DNA of 64,000 bases from Mytilus californianus (lineage: Eukaryota > Mollusca > Bivalvia > Mytilida > Mytilidae): the NCBI RefSeq assembly GCF_021869535.1, contig NW_026262593.1:68598322-68662321 (forward strand), given 5' to 3'. Below are positions 10,180 through 23,214 of the stretch, piece by piece (position 1 is the first letter of the stretch; each line of letters begins with the position of its first letter). The notes below the pieces were generated by a model that saw only the letters and a program-made list of their open reading frames with translations, was not told the DNA's origin and did no database searches. Made by a program: the position numbers and the translations under genes.

Positions 10180-12454
10180 GTATTACTGAGCGCCAACATA
10201 CCGAAAACAGCCAAACTTACCAAAGAAAAAATATATGACCAAGCACGATATGATTGAGTTTTTAGCCCTTACATACCCTAATAACAGGTATATCCTATAT
10301 AACCTAAGAAAGCAAATGGACTGGGCAACAAAAGTTAAGTACAGAATAAAGTGCACAGATCCGGGTTAAGAATTATTGATTGACAACATACCGAAAACGG
10401 CCGAACCTAACCTAAGAAAAAATGCATGACCAAGCACGATATGATCGAGTTTTGAACACTTGATACTGAAAACAGGTATACCTTATATATCCCAAGAAAG
10501 CTAATATATTGGACAACAAAAGTTAAGTATTCAACAGTGTGCACTGATCTGGGTTAAGGATTACTGAGCGCAAACATACCGAAAACAGCCAAACTTACCA
10601 AAGAAAAAATATATGACCAAGCACGATATGATTGAGTTTTTAGCCCTTACATACCCTGATAACAGGTATATCCTATATAACCTAAGAAAGCAAATGAACT
10701 GGGCAACAAAAGTTAAGTACTGAATAAAGTGCACAGATCCGGGTTAAGGATTATTGATTGACAACATACCGAAAACGGACGAACCTAATCTAAGAAGAAA
10801 TACATGACTAAGCACGATATGATCGAGTTTTAAACCCTTGATAATAAAAACAGGTATACCCTCTATATCCCAAGATAGCTTATATACTGGACAACAAAAG
10901 TTAAGTATGGAACTGAGTGCACTGATCTGGGTTAAGGATTACTAAGCGCCAACATACCGAAAACTGCCAAACTTACCAAAGAAAAAGTATATGACCAAGC
11001 ACGATATGATTGAGTTTTTAGCCCTTGAATCACCTAAAAACAGGTATATCCTATATAACCTGAGAAAGCAAATGGACTGGGCAACAAAAGTTAAGTACTG
11101 AATAAAGTGCACAGATCCGGGTTAAGGATTATTGATTGACAACATACCGAAAACGGCCGAACCTAACCTAAGAAAAAATGCATGACCAAGCACGATATGA
11201 TCGAGTTTTGAACACTTGATACTGAAAACAGGTATACCTTATATATCCCAAGAAAGCCAATATATTGGACAACAAAAGTTAAGTATTCAACAGTGTGCAC
11301 TGATCTGGCTTAAGGATTACTGAGCGCCAACATACCGAAAACAGCCAAACTTACCAAAGAAAAAATATATGACCAAGCACGATATGATTGAGTTTTTAGC
11401 CCTTACATACCCTAATAACAGGTATATCCTATATAACCTAAGAAAGCAAATGAACTGGGCAACAAAAGTTAAGTACTAAATAAAGTGCACAGATCCGGGT
11501 TAAGGATTATTGATTGACAACATACCGAAAACGGCCGAACCTAATCTAAGAAGAAATACATGACTAAACACGATATGATCGAGTTTTTAACCCTTGATAA
11601 TGAAAACAGGTATACCCTATATATCCCAAGATAGCTTATATACTGGACAACAAAAGTTAAGTATGGAACTGAGTGCACTGATCTTGGTTAAGGATTACTA
11701 AGCGCCAACATACCGAAAACTGCCAAACTTACCAAAGAAAAAGTACATGACCAAGCACGATATGATTGAGTTTTTAGCCCTTACATACCCTAATAACAGA
11801 TATATCCTATATAACCTAAGAAAGCAAATGGACTGGGCAACAAAAGTTAAGTACTGAATAAAGTGCACAGATCCGGGTTAAGGATTATTGATTGACAACA
11901 TACCGAAAACGGCCGAACCTAACCTAAGAAGAAATACATGACTAAGCACGATATGATCGAGTTTTAAACCCTTGATAATGAAAACAGGTATACCCTATAT
12001 ATCCCAAGATAGCTTATATACTGGACAACAAAAGTTAAGTATGGAACTGAGTGCACTGATCTGGGTTAAGGATTACTAAGCGCCAACATACCGAAAACTG
12101 CCAAACTTACCAAAGAAAAAGTACATGACCAAGCACGATATGATTGAGTTCTTAGCCCTTGAATCACCTAAAAACAGGTATATCCTATATATCCTAAGAA
12201 AGCAAATGGACTGGGCAACAAAAGTTTAGTACTGAATAAAGTGCACAGATCCGGGTTAAGGATAATTGATTGACAACATACCGAAAACGGCCGAACATAA
12301 CCTAAGAAAAATGCATGACCAAGCACGATATGATCGAGTTTTGAACCCTTGATACTAAAAGCAGGTTAACCCTATATATCCTAAGAAAGCTAATATACTA
12401 AACAACAAAAATTAAGTATTGAACAGACTGCACTGATCTGGGTTAAGGATTACT
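10180..12454 (+). repeat. Four-monomer higher-order repeat, 756 bp
   Basis: Rare variants recur at about 756-bp intervals, for example TCAACAGTGTGCACTGATCT at 10531 and 11287. AGAAGAAATACATGACTAA with AACCCTTGATAAT also recurs near 10.79, 11.55 and 11.93 kb. This equals four monomers (two A/B dimers). The last interval is about half as long, so the unit has been amplified unequally. It ends at the 12455 insertion. Confidence 0.75.
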
Positions 12455-12475
12455 AGAGATTTCCAATAAAATGAC
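12455..12475 (+). repeat. Left terminal inverted repeat of the 3.1-kb element
   Basis: These 21 bases, beginning AGAGATTTCCAATAAAATGA, are perfectly repeated in inverse at 15559-15579. A subterminal CCTAACTCAACGTAC follows at 12494-12508. Confidence 0.9.
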
Positions 12476-12718
12476 TTTACTCGACATAACCGACCTAACT
12501 CAACGTACATCGTCCTATTGCATCGAAGCATGACGGAGGGGAGCATACACTGCATGCATTTTTTGCACTTTGAACACGCATTTTTTGCTGATATAGACTT
12601 AATGTAAAAATCAACCCCAATTACTTTTTTAATCTTTAAATATTTTGTTATTAAATTTTTAATGATTTTATTGACAAAAATATTTTAATGGAATAAGTAA
12701 GCTAGCAACTTGTAATCA

Positions 12719-13050
12719 AATACACCCATCATTTCTTGTCATTTCACTTGACCCATATTTCAGTTCTTCTCAACATATGAATTTTAAACTACCAAGTAAA
12801 CATTTAGCATGAAAATATTAAAATAATGAAATCCGAAGCGAGAAGGTTATCTCTTTTTTTTGTTTTTATAAGTTTAACGTTTAAAAAGTGGATTCCAACA
12901 CACCCGAATGTGAAAGGTGTACGCGACTAACTTTAAAAAAAAATATTTTTCTATAATTTAATTCAAGATAATTTGACGTGGGCAGAAATTCATATCATTG
13001 ATACATTTATCAAAAAGTACTTTTTAGTCTTTAACTATAATAATGCATGG
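12719..13050 (-). repeat. Module shared with the 1.1-kb insertion, inverted
   Basis: Read on the minus strand, blocks like TTTCTGCCC (12979-12997), GTACACCTTT..GGTGTGTT (12893-12922), CTCGCTTCGGATTTC (12828-12842), ATGGGTCAAGTGAAAT (12741-12756) and GGGTGTATTTGATT (about 12715-12730) occur in the same order and similar spacing as at 5026, 5101, 5183, 5271 and 5315 on the plus strand. The regions between blocks have diverged. It could be a shared ancestral transposon part or a decayed coding segment; I do not recognise a protein. Confidence 0.7.
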
Positions 13051-13274
13051 GACGAGGTTTTGATCATGTAAAATGGTGTTTCACAGCTTCTATTATCCTT
13101 GTGACTTGCTATTGTACTAATATCCAGTAGGCATGCAATTATTATTCTAAATAGTAAAAAATATTTTTTAACAAGTAAAGATTATCCCGTTTTGATCCAG
13201 ACTTCCTTACCACTAGCATCTAAGATACATACACTGACAAAATATTGTACCCGCACTCATATTACAATCACCCT

Positions 13275-13312
13275 GTCTGTCCGTCCGCCAGTCTGTCCGT
13301 TCAACAAATATT
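13275..13312. repeat. Short simple repeat rich in CTGTCCGTC
   Basis: CTGTCTGTCCGTCCGCC is followed by AGTCTGTCCGTTC, a degenerate run of the 4-bp unit TGTC/CGTC. It lies inside the 3.1-kb element. Confidence 0.7.
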
Positions 13313-13619
13313 TTCAATTTTCTCTTCAAAATCATTAGTCTGCTTAGCATGCATTCTTTTTTTTCGATTTATTCCTTACACTCCTAGGGTCAAACTATCA
13401 AACAGAGTCCAAATGGTGTGAATTACGACTACAGTGGCTCGTGCTGTCGTCAACAATAAGCAAATACTCATACCGTATTATCAGATACTAGTGTATAAGG
13501 CATTGACTTTTAAAAATGTAAACTTTTCAAACGAAAATAAACATTTTTACAAGAATGACAGAAAGTAACCAACGACATCCAATGAATTGAAAGCATCTGG
13601 GAAAGCCAATATAGAATTT

Positions 13620-13835
13620 GGCCTGATTAAACGCGTTTACCAGAGCTCAACACTCTGGTGTAACAGCACAATATAAGAAAAGAAAACCTTGTAATATTCA
13701 GTTGGAAATAGCTCAACTCATCAATATTGAATTAAGCCCTACACAATTACATTTTTATGATGAAAGACACAGAGTACCGATCTTAAAGTACCCCCAGGTA
13801 CTGAAAGCTGATTCTTAAAATGTTAAATTACCTGA
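13620..13835. repeat. Mussel-type dispersed repeat fragment
   Basis: Phrases such as GGTGTAACAGCACAATATAAG, AGCTCAACTCATCAATATT, AGACACAGAGTACCGATC and CCAGGTACTGAAAGCTGATTC resemble a repeat I recall as very common in Mytilus genomic DNA. The first phrase also resembles GGTGCAACAGCACGACATAAG at about 14177, so this and the next entry are related copies. The recognition is from memory. Confidence 0.5.
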
Positions 13836-13894
13836 GAATATTAAACGTATTTAGTTAAAAAGAACAACAACAAAAATAAGGAGATATGGTATGA

Positions 13895-14245
13895 TTGCCA
13901 ATAAGAAATGAAGTTGATGTAAGCGATGATAGGCAACCGTACGGCCTTCATCAATGAGAAAAATCCATACCGTATAGTCGACTATAAAAGGAACCAACTT
14001 GAAAAATATGAAACAATTCAATTGAGAAAACTACCGGCCTGATTTAAAACAAAACAAGTTACGAAAAACAAATATAACAGATATGAACCAACGACAACAA
14101 GTGAACCACAGGCTCCTGACATGGGACAGGCACATAAAGAATGAGTGCTCAACCCCACCCCCTAAGCCTGGGACAGTGGTGCAACAGCACGACATAAGAA
14201 CAACTTGTAAAAACCTTCCTTCAGAGAGCTTGGTTTACACATATA
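13895..14245 (+). repeat. Mussel-type dispersed repeat with decayed open frame
   Basis: The stretch contains GATAGGCAACCGTACGGCC, CATACCGTATAGTCGACTAT, AACGACAACAAGTGAACC, CAGGCTCCTGACATGGGAC and GGCACATAAAGAATG. This matches my recollection of a highly repeated Mytilus family in this order. A 61-codon open frame (14083-14268) runs through it but shows no domain and is not called as a gene. This is the main reason for the mussel assignment. Confidence 0.6.
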
Positions 14246-15149
14246 TACATATTCAAAGTAATTATTGATATTAAATGTGTTTTCAGCCGTGTATCACCTT
14301 CAATGGTGATCCTATGCATGGATATGTCGTAGAGTTTAACTTTTATATATAAATATATACCTCTAACGCGAGACAAAAATTGAAACTAAAAATGTTTGCT
14401 TAACTCAATCAATATGTGATGGTTTTAGAATCCACTTCTAATTGGATAAGTAAGAGTTGTCTTAATCCAAAAACATTTATGACATTATCAAGCCTTACTT
14501 ATTAAAAGTACATTTTAAAAAGAAAATTACTGTAAAGACTGAAGTGGCAATATAGTTGTCTTAAAAGTGTAACAAGTATATAAATTGGCATTCTCGTCCA
14601 CTTTTAATCAGAGATACCTGGGACAGGACATTTTTTAGCCAATTACTATGAACAATAATTGCTATTTTACTATCCACAGCAGTCAATGTTTATATGCAGA
14701 TTAGTCATCAATAGCTAATCAAGTACAATGTACACCTTCCAAATTACAATCTATATAACGAATTGGTGTACACATTTATTCACATATATCATTATTAATT
14801 ACAAAATTCTTTTTTTTTAATGTTAGTTGACTTTTATTTGAAAGAAAAGTGTATGTCAACTATTAAAATTTAAAGAAGTACAAGACCTAGCTGTATTAAT
14901 CATTTTCAAATATACACATCCCTTTGTCGAACGTTTTCCCTTGGGGAAAAAAATCGGAGATTGTAAATAAACAAGATTAACTGCAGAAGAAGAGATTGTT
15001 TGAAATGATACTTAATAAAGTATGATGCAATCCCAGTTATCACATTTAACAGACACAAATTCTGACTAACACTTTGAATTCGATATTTCTGAAATTGCTA
15101 GAAAAATCTCTGTCATATAAAAAATACCCAAGGAAATTAAATATAAAAC

Positions 15150-15290
15150 ATTAAGAGACGAAAGAAAAAAGGGACACCAATCTGATAACGACAAATAAAA
15201 GCATGTCAAATATTTTATAATAAAAAGTTCATTTGCAAAGTATATCGAAAAACAAAGTCATGGTCAAAACAATGAAAGACAACTCAAATC
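15150..15290 (+). repeat. Mussel-type dispersed repeat fragment (second family)
   Basis: GAGACGAAAGAAAAAAGGGAC, then ATAACGACAAATAAA, then CATGGTCAAAACAATGAAAG, has the word order of another repeat I recall from Mytilus sequences, here well diverged. It is nested in the 3.1-kb element. Confidence 0.4.
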
Positions 15291-15558
15291 AATCGTATGA
15301 TAGGTAAAGATACGTGTATATACGTGGTCTTATGACAGTGAAGTTTTGGCGGGAATCTCAATAATCACGTGATATATAAAAATCATGATTTCTTTTGTTT
15401 TTCATCATCTTAGAAATACTTGATATTGATAAAATTTATTCTGAATGGGTATTATAGTTTAGGAATACTTAGTTAAAACTTGAATGACGCATTTAACAAA
15501 ATTAATAGGTTAGCAATAACCGGTCCCGTTACGTGCGTACGTCGAGTTAGGTACCTAT

Positions 15559-15579
15559 GTCATTTTATTGGAAATCTCT
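15559..15579 (-). repeat. Right terminal inverted repeat of the 3.1-kb element
   Basis: This is the exact inverse of 12455-12475. The subterminal GTACGTCGAGTTAGG at 15537-15551 pairs with the left subterminal block with one mismatch. Confidence 0.9.
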
Positions 15580-18200
15580 ACTAAGCGCAAACATACCGAG
15601 AACTGCCAAACTTACCAAAGAAAAAGTACATGACAAAGCACGATATGATTGAGTTTTTAGCCCTTGAATCACCTAATAACAGATATATCCTATATAACCC
15701 TAGAAAGCAAATGAACTGGGCAACAAAGGTTAAGTACTGAATAAAGTGCACAGAACCGGGTTAAGGATTATTGATTGACAACAAACCGAAAACTGCCGAA
15801 CCTAACCTAAGAAAAAATCGTGACCAAGCACGATATGTTCGAGTTTTGAACTCTTTATACTTAAAACAGGTAGAACCTATATATCCCAAGAAAGCTAATA
15901 TACTGGACAACAAAAGTTAAGTATTGAACAGAGTGCACTGATCCGGGTTAAGGATTATTGATTGACAACATACCGAAAACGGCCGAACTTAACCTAAGAA
16001 AAAATACATGACCAAGTACGATATGATCGAGTTTTGAACCCTTGATACTGAAAACAGGTATACCTTATATATCCCAAGAAAGCTAATATACTGGACAACA
16101 AAAGTTTAGTATTGAACAGAGTGCACAGATCCGGGTTAAAGATTACTGAGCGCCAACATACCGAAAATGGCCAAACTTACCAAAGAAAAACTACATCACC
16201 AAGCACGATGTGATTCAGTTTTTAGCCCCTGAATCACCTAATAACAGATATATCCTATATATCATAAGAAAGCAAATGGACTGCGCAACAAAAGTTAAGT
16301 ACTGAATAAAGTGCTAAGATCCGGGTGAAGGATAATTGATTGACAACATAGTGAAATCGGCGGAACCTAACCTAAGAAAAAATACATGACCAACCAATAT
16401 ATGATCAAGTTTTGAAAACTTGATACTAAAAACAGGTATAACCTATATATCCCAAGTAAGCTAATATACTGGACAACAAAAGTTAAGTATTGAACAGAGT
16501 GCACTGATCCGGGTTAAGGATTATTGATTGACAACATACCGAAAACGGCCGAACTTAACCTAAGAAAAAATACATGACCAAGCACGATATGATCGAGTTT
16601 TGAACCCTTGATACTGAAAACAGGTATACCTTATATATCCCAAGAAAGCTAATATACTGGACAACAAACGTTTAGTATAGAACAGAGTGCACAGATCCGG
16701 GATAAAGATTACTGAGCGCCAACATACCGAAAATGGCCAAATTTACCAAAGAAAAAGTACATGACCAAGCACGATATGATCGAGTTTTGAACCCTTGATA
16801 CTAAAAACAGGTAAACCCTATATATCCCAAGAAAGCAAATAGCCTGGACAACAACAGTTAAGTATTGAACAGAGTGCACTGATCTGGATTAAGGATTACT
16901 GAGCGCCAACATACCGAAAACAGCCAAACTTTCCGAAGAAAAAATATATCACCAAGCACTATATGATTCAGTTTTTAGCCCTTGAATCACCTAATAACAG
17001 GTATATCCTATATATCATAAGAAAGCAAATGGACTGCGAAACAAAAGTTAAGTACTGAATAAAGTGCACAGATCCGGGTGAAGGATAATTGATTGACAAC
17101 ATAGCGAAATCGGCGGAACCTAACCTAAGACAAAATACATGACCAAGCAATATATGATCAAGTTTTGAACCCTTAATACTAAAAACAGGTAAACCCTATA
17201 TATACCAAGAAAGATAATATACTGGATAACAAAAGTTAAGTATTGAACAGAGTGCACTGATCCGGGTTAAGGATTACTGAGCGCCAACATACCGAAAACG
17301 GCCAAACTTACCAAACAAAAAGTACATGACCAAGCACGATATGATTGAGTTTTTAGCCCTTGAATCACCTAATACCAGGTATATCCTATATATCCTAAGA
17401 AAGCAAATGGACTGGGCAACAAACGTTAAGTACTGAATAAAATGCACAGATCCGGGTTAAGGATAATTGATTGACAACATACCGAAAACGACCGAACATA
17501 ACCTAATAAAAAATACATGACCAAGCGCGATATGATCGAGTTTTGAACCCTTAATACTAAAAACAGGTAAACCCTATATATACCAAGAAAGCTAATATAC
17601 TGGACAACAAAAGTTAAATACTGAATAAAGTGCAAAGATCCGGGTTCAGGATAATTGATTGACAACATACCGAAAACGGCAGAACCTAACCTCGGAAAAA
17701 ATACATGACTAAGCACGATATGATCGAGTTTTGAACCCTTGATAATAAAAACAGGTATACCCTATATATCCCAAGATAGCTAATATACTAGAAAACAAAA
17801 GTTAAGTATTGAAGAGAGTGCACTGATCCGAGTTAAGGATAACTGAGCGCCAACATACCGAAAACGGCGAAACTTACCAAAGAAAAAGTACATGACCAAG
17901 CACGATATCATTCAGTTTTTAGCCCTTGAATCACCTAATAACAGGTATATCCTATATATCATAAGAAAGCAAATGGACTGCACAACAAAAGTAAAGTACT
18001 GAATCAAGTGCACAGATCCGGGTGAGGGATAATTGATTGACAACATAGCGAAATCGGCGGAACCTAACCTAAGAAAATACATGACCAATCAATATATGAT
18101 CAAGTTTTGAAAACTTGATACTAAAAACAGGTATACCCTATATATCCCAAGAAAGCTAATATACTGGACAACAAAAGTTGAGTATTGAACAGAGTGCACT
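15580..18200 (+). repeat. Satellite block 4a: A/B array with first B' monomers
   Basis: After the 3.1-kb element the array resumes at an A monomer (AAGCGCAAACATACCG). Alternation is mostly kept. B' monomers appear here for the first time in the window (16330-16510). They are marked by ATAGTGAAATCGGCGGAACC or ATAGCGAAATCGGCGGAACC, AAGCAATATATGATCAAG and an interrupted palindrome. Paralogous stretches near 15.95-16.15 and 16.52-16.72 kb share GAACTTAACCTAAG and AAAGTTTAGTAT-like variants. Confidence 0.9.
16404..16424. repeat. Interrupted palindrome in B' (first occurrence)
   Basis: The arms ATCAAGTTTT and AAAACTTGAT are exact reverse complements around one central G. Ordinary B monomers read ATCGAGTTTT then GAACCCTTGAT here, which does not pair fully. 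Other intact copies are at 37722-37742, 40362-40382 and 56198-56218. Confidence 0.92.
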
Positions 18201-21200
18201 GATCCGGGTTAAGGATTACTGAGCGCCAACGTACCGAAAACGGCCAAACTTACCAAAGAAAAAATACATGACCAAGCACGATATGATTGACTTTTGAGCC
18301 CATGAATCCCCTAATAACAGGTATATCCTATATATCATAAGAAAGCAAATAGATTGGGAAACAAGAGTTAAGTACTGAATAAAGTGCACAGATCTGAGTT
18401 AAATATAATTGATTGACAACATACCGAAAACGTCCGAACCTAACCTAAGAAAAAATACATGACCAAGCACGATATGATCGAGATTTTAGCCCTTGAATCC
18501 CCTAATAACAGGTATATCCTATATATAATACGAAAGCAAATGGACTTGGCAACAAAAGTTAAGTACTGAATAAAGTGCACAGATCCGGGTTAAGGATTAT
18601 CGATTGACAACATACCGAAAACGGCTGAACGTAACCTAAGAAAAAATACATGACCAAGCACGATATTTTCGAGTTTTAAACCTTTGATAAAAAAAACAGG
18701 TATACCCTATATATCCCAAGAGAGCTAATAAACTGGACAACAAAAGTTAAGTATTGAACAGAGTGCACTGATCCGGGTTAAGGATTACTGAGCGCCAAAA
18801 TACCAAAAACGGCCAAACTTACCAAAGAAAAAATACATATCCAAGCACGATATGATTAAGTTTTTAGCCCATTAATCCCTTAATAACAGGTATATCCTAT
18901 ATATCATAAAAAAGCAAATAGATTGGGAAACAAGAATTAAGCACTGAATAAAGTGCACAGATCTGAGTTAAGGATTATTGATTGACAACATACCGAAAAC
19001 GGCCGAACCTAACCTAAGAAAAAATACATGACAAAGCACGATATGATCGAGATTTTAGCCCTTGAATCCCCTAATAACAGGCTAGGTATATCCTATATAT
19101 CATAAGAAAGCAAAAAGATTCGGAAACAAGAGTTAAGTACTGAATAAAGTGCACAGATCTGAGTTAAATATAATTGATTGACAACATACCGAAAACGTCC
19201 GGACCTATCCTAAAAAAAAATACATGACCAAGCACGATATGATCGAGATTTTAGCCCTTGAATCCCCTAATAACAGGTATATCCTATATATAATTCGAAA
19301 GCAATATGACTGGGCAACAAAAGCTAAGTACTGAATAAAGTGCACAGATCCGGGTTAAGGATTATTGATTGACAACATACCGGAAACGGCTGAACGTTAC
19401 CTAAGAAAAAATACATGACCAAGCACGATATTTTCGAGTTTTAAACCTTTGATAATAAAAACAGGTATACCCTATATATCACAAGAGAGCTAATAGACTG
19501 TACAACAAAAGTTAAGTAATGAACAGAGTGCACTGATTCGGGTTAATGATTACTGAGCGCCAAAATACCAAAAACGGCCAAACTTACCAAAGAAAAAATA
19601 CATAACCAAGCACGATATGATTGACTTTTGAGCCCATGCATCCCCTTATAACAGGTATATCCTATATATCATAAGAAAGCAAATAGATTCGGAAACAAGA
19701 GTTAAGCACTGAATAAAGTGCACAGATCTGAGTTAAATATAATTGATTGACAACATACCGAAAACGGCCGAACCTAACCTAAGAAAAAATACATGACCAA
19801 GCACGATATGATCGAGATTTTAGCCCTTGAATCCCCTAATAACAGGTATATCCTATATATAATTCGAAAGCAAATGGACTGGGCAACAAAAGCTAAGTAC
19901 TGAATAAAGTGCACAGATCCGGGTTAAGGATTATTGATTGACAACATACCGAAAACGTAACCTAAGAAAAAATACATGACCAAGCACGATATTTTCGAGT
20001 TTTAAACCTTTGATAATAAAAACAGATATACCCTATATATCACAAGAGAGCTAATAAACTGTACAACAAAAGTTAAGTAATGAACAGAGTGCACTGATTC
20101 GGGTTAATGATTACTGAGCGACAAAATACCAAAAACGGCCAAACTTACCAAAGAAAAAATACATGACCAAGCACGATATGATTAAGTTTTTAGCCCTTGA
20201 ATCCCTTAATAACAGGTATATCCTATATATCATAAGAATAGATTGGGAAACAAGATTTAAGCACTGAATAAAGTGCACAGATCTGAGTTAAGGATTATTG
20301 ATTGACAACATACCGAAAACGGCCGAACCTAACCTAAGAAAAAATACATGACAAAGCACGATATGATCGAGATTTTAGCCCTTGAATCCCCTAATAACAG
20401 GTATATCCTATATATAATAAGAAAGCAAATGGACTGGACAACAAAAGTTAAGTACTGAATAAAGTGCACAGATCCGGGGTAAGGATTATTGATTGACAAC
20501 ACCGAAAACGGCAGAACCTAACCTAAGAAGAAATACATGACTAAGCACGATATGATCGAGTTTTGAACCCTTGATAACAAAAACAGGTATAACCTATATA
20601 TCCCAAGATAGCTAGTATACTAGAAAACAAAAGTTAAGTATTGAAGAGAGTGCACTGATCCGAGTTAAGGATAGCTGAGCGCCAACATACCGAAAACGGC
20701 CAAACTTACTAAAGAAAAAGTACATGACCAAGCACAATATCATTCAGTTTTTAGCCCTTGAATCACCTAATAACAGGTATATCCTATATATCATAAGAAA
20801 GCAAATGGACTGCACAACAAAAGTTAAGTACTGAATAAAGTGCACAGATCCGGGTGAAGGATAATTGATTGACAAAATAGCGAAATCGGCGGAACCTAAC
20901 CTAAGAAAAAATACATGACCAAGCAATATATGATCAAGTTTTGAAAACTTGATACTAAAACCAGGTATACCCTATATATCCCGAGAAAGCTAATATACTG
21001 GACAACAAAAGTTAAGTATTGCAAAGAGTGCACTGATCCGGGTTAAGGATTACTGAGCGCCAACGTACCGAAAACGGCCAAACTTACCAAAGAAAAAATA
21101 CATGACCAAGCACGATATGATTGACTTTTGAGCCCATGAATCCACTAATAACAGGTATATCCTATAAATAATAAGAAAGCAAAAAGATTCGGAAACAAGA

Positions 21201-23214
21201 GTTAAGTACTGAATAAAGTGCACAGATCTGAGTTAAATATAATTGATTGACAACATACCGAAAACATCCGAACCTATCCTAAGAAAAAATACATGACCAA
21301 GAACGATATGATCGAGATTTTAGCCCTTGAATCCCCTAATAACAGGTATATCCTATATATAATTCGAAAGCAAATGGACTGGGCAACAAAAGTTAAGTAC
21401 TGAATAAAGTGCACAGATCTGGGTTAAGGATTATTGATTGACAACATACCGAAAACGGCTGAACGTAACCTAAGAAAAAATACATGACCAAGCACGATAT
21501 TTTCGAGTTTTAAACCTTTGATAATAAAAACAGGTATACCCTTTATATCCCAAGAGAGCTAATAAACTGGACAACAAAAGTTAAGTATTGAACAGAGTGC
21601 ACTGATCCGGGTTAAGGATTACTGAGCGCCAAAATACCAAAAACGGCAAAACTTACCAAAGAAAAAATACATGACCAAGCACGATATGACTAAGTTTTTA
21701 GCCCTTGAATCCCTTAATAACAGGTATATCCTATATATCATAAGAAAGCAAATAGATTGGGAAACAAGAATTAAGCACTGAATAAAGTGCACAGATCTGA
21801 GTTAAGGATTATTGATTGACAACATACCGAAAACGGCCGAACCTAACCTAAGAAAAAATACATGACAAAGCACGATATGATCGAGATTTTAGCCCTTGAA
21901 TCCCCTAATAACAGGTATATCCTATATATAATAAAAAAGCAAATGGACTGGGCAACAAAAGTTGAGTACTGAATAAAGTCCACAGATCTGGGTTAAGGAT
22001 TATTGATTGACAACATACCGAAAACGGCCGAACCTAACCTAAGAAAAAATACATAACCAAGCAATATATGATCAAGTTATCAAAACTTGATACTAAAAAC
22101 AGGTATACCCTATATATCCCAAGAAAGCTAATATACTGGACAACAAAAATTAAGTATTGAACAGAGTGCACTGATCCGGGTTAAGGATTACTGAGCGCAA
22201 AAATACCAAAAACGGCAAAACTTACCAAAGAAAAAATACATGACCAAGCACGATATGATTAAGTTTTTAGCCCTTGAATCCATACATTCCCAAGCACGAT
22301 ATGATCGACTTTTAAACACTTGAATCCTCTAAAAACAGGTGTACCCTATATATCATAAGAAAGCAAATGGACTGCACAACAAAAGTTAAGTACTGAATAA
22401 AGTGCACAGATCCGGGTTAAGGATAATTGATTGACAACATACCGAAATCGGCGGAACCTAACCTAAGAAAAAATACATAACCAAGCAATATATGATCAAG
22501 TTATCAAAACTTGATACTAAAAACAGGTATACCCTATATATCCCAAGAAAGCTAATATACTGGACAACAAAAATTAAGTATTGAACAGAGTGCACTGATC
22601 CGGGTTAAGGATTACTGAGCGCCAACATACCGAAAACGGCCAAACTTACCAAAGAAAAAATACATGACCAAGCACGATATGATTGACGTTTGAGCCCATG
22701 AATCCCCTAATAAAAGGTATATCCTATATATCATAAGAAAGCAAATAGATTGGGAAACAAGAGTTAAGTACTGAATAAAGTGCACAGATCTGAGTTAAGG
22801 ATTATTGATTGACAACATACCGAAAACGGCAGAACCTAACCTAAGATAAAATACATGACCAAGCACAATATGATCGAAATTTTAGCCCTTGAATCCCATA
22901 ATAACAGGTATATCCTATATATAATAAGAAAGCAAATGGACTGTGCAACAAAAGTTTAGTACTGAATAAAGTGCACAGATCCGGGTTAAGGATTATTGAT
23001 TGACAACATACCGAAAACGGCTGAACGTAAGCTAAGAAAAAGTACATGACCAAGCACGATATGATCGAGTTTTGAACCCTTGAATGTTCTTAAAACAGGT
23101 AAACCCTATATATCCTAAGAAAGTTAATATACTGGGCTACAAAAATTAAGTTTTGAACAGAGTGCACTGATCTGGGTTAAGGATTACCGAGCGCCAACAT
23201 ACCGAAAACGGCCA

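Larger units (their letters stand above)
5792..12454 (+). repeat. Satellite block 3: regular A/B dimer array
   Basis: About 35 monomers are read head to tail. A monomers open with ATTACTGAGCGCCAAC and end in AAGTACTGAATAAAGTGCAC then GATCCGGGTTAAGG. B monomers open with ATTATTGATTGACAAC and end in AAGTATTGAACAGAGTGCAC then the same tail. A typical pair is 7291-7481 (A) and 7482-7668 (B), 378 bp together. A is marked by TTTTTAGCCCTTGAATC and B by TTTGAACCCTTGATACT and GGTATACC. Short-unit junctions occur near 6527-6550, 8294 and 10051. No gene or other feature is visible within the block. Confidence 0.93.
12455..15579. mobile_element. 3.1-kb element with perfect 21-bp terminal inverted repeats
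   Basis: The segment starts AGAGATTTCCAATAAAATGA and ends with its exact reverse complement over 21 bp. ACT flanks both sides (12452-12454 and 15580-15582). If the terminal A/T is counted as target, the duplication is TACTA. A second 15-bp subterminal pair (12494-12508 and 15537-15551) matches at 14 positions. The satellite resumes in register as AAGCGC. No open frame exceeds 61 codons, so this is a non-autonomous or decayed element. The superfamily is unresolved: a 3-bp ACT does not fit the TWA of PIF/Harbinger, and the termini do not match CACTA. The inside carries several mussel-type dispersed repeats and a module shared with the 4683-5791 insertion. Confidence 0.82.

Noticed and set aside
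14083-14268. 61-codon plus-strand open frame
   Set aside because: It lies in a dispersed mussel-type repeat, has no recognisable domain and no gene context.
14293-14310. Small hairpin ATCACC-TTCAAT-GGTGAT as a terminator or RNA element
   Set aside because: A six-base stem is expected by chance in this length and has no supporting context.
22281-22290. Foreign insertion at CATACATTCC
   Set aside because: The bases are explained as a fusion of truncated A and B monomers; satellite sequence continues on both sides.
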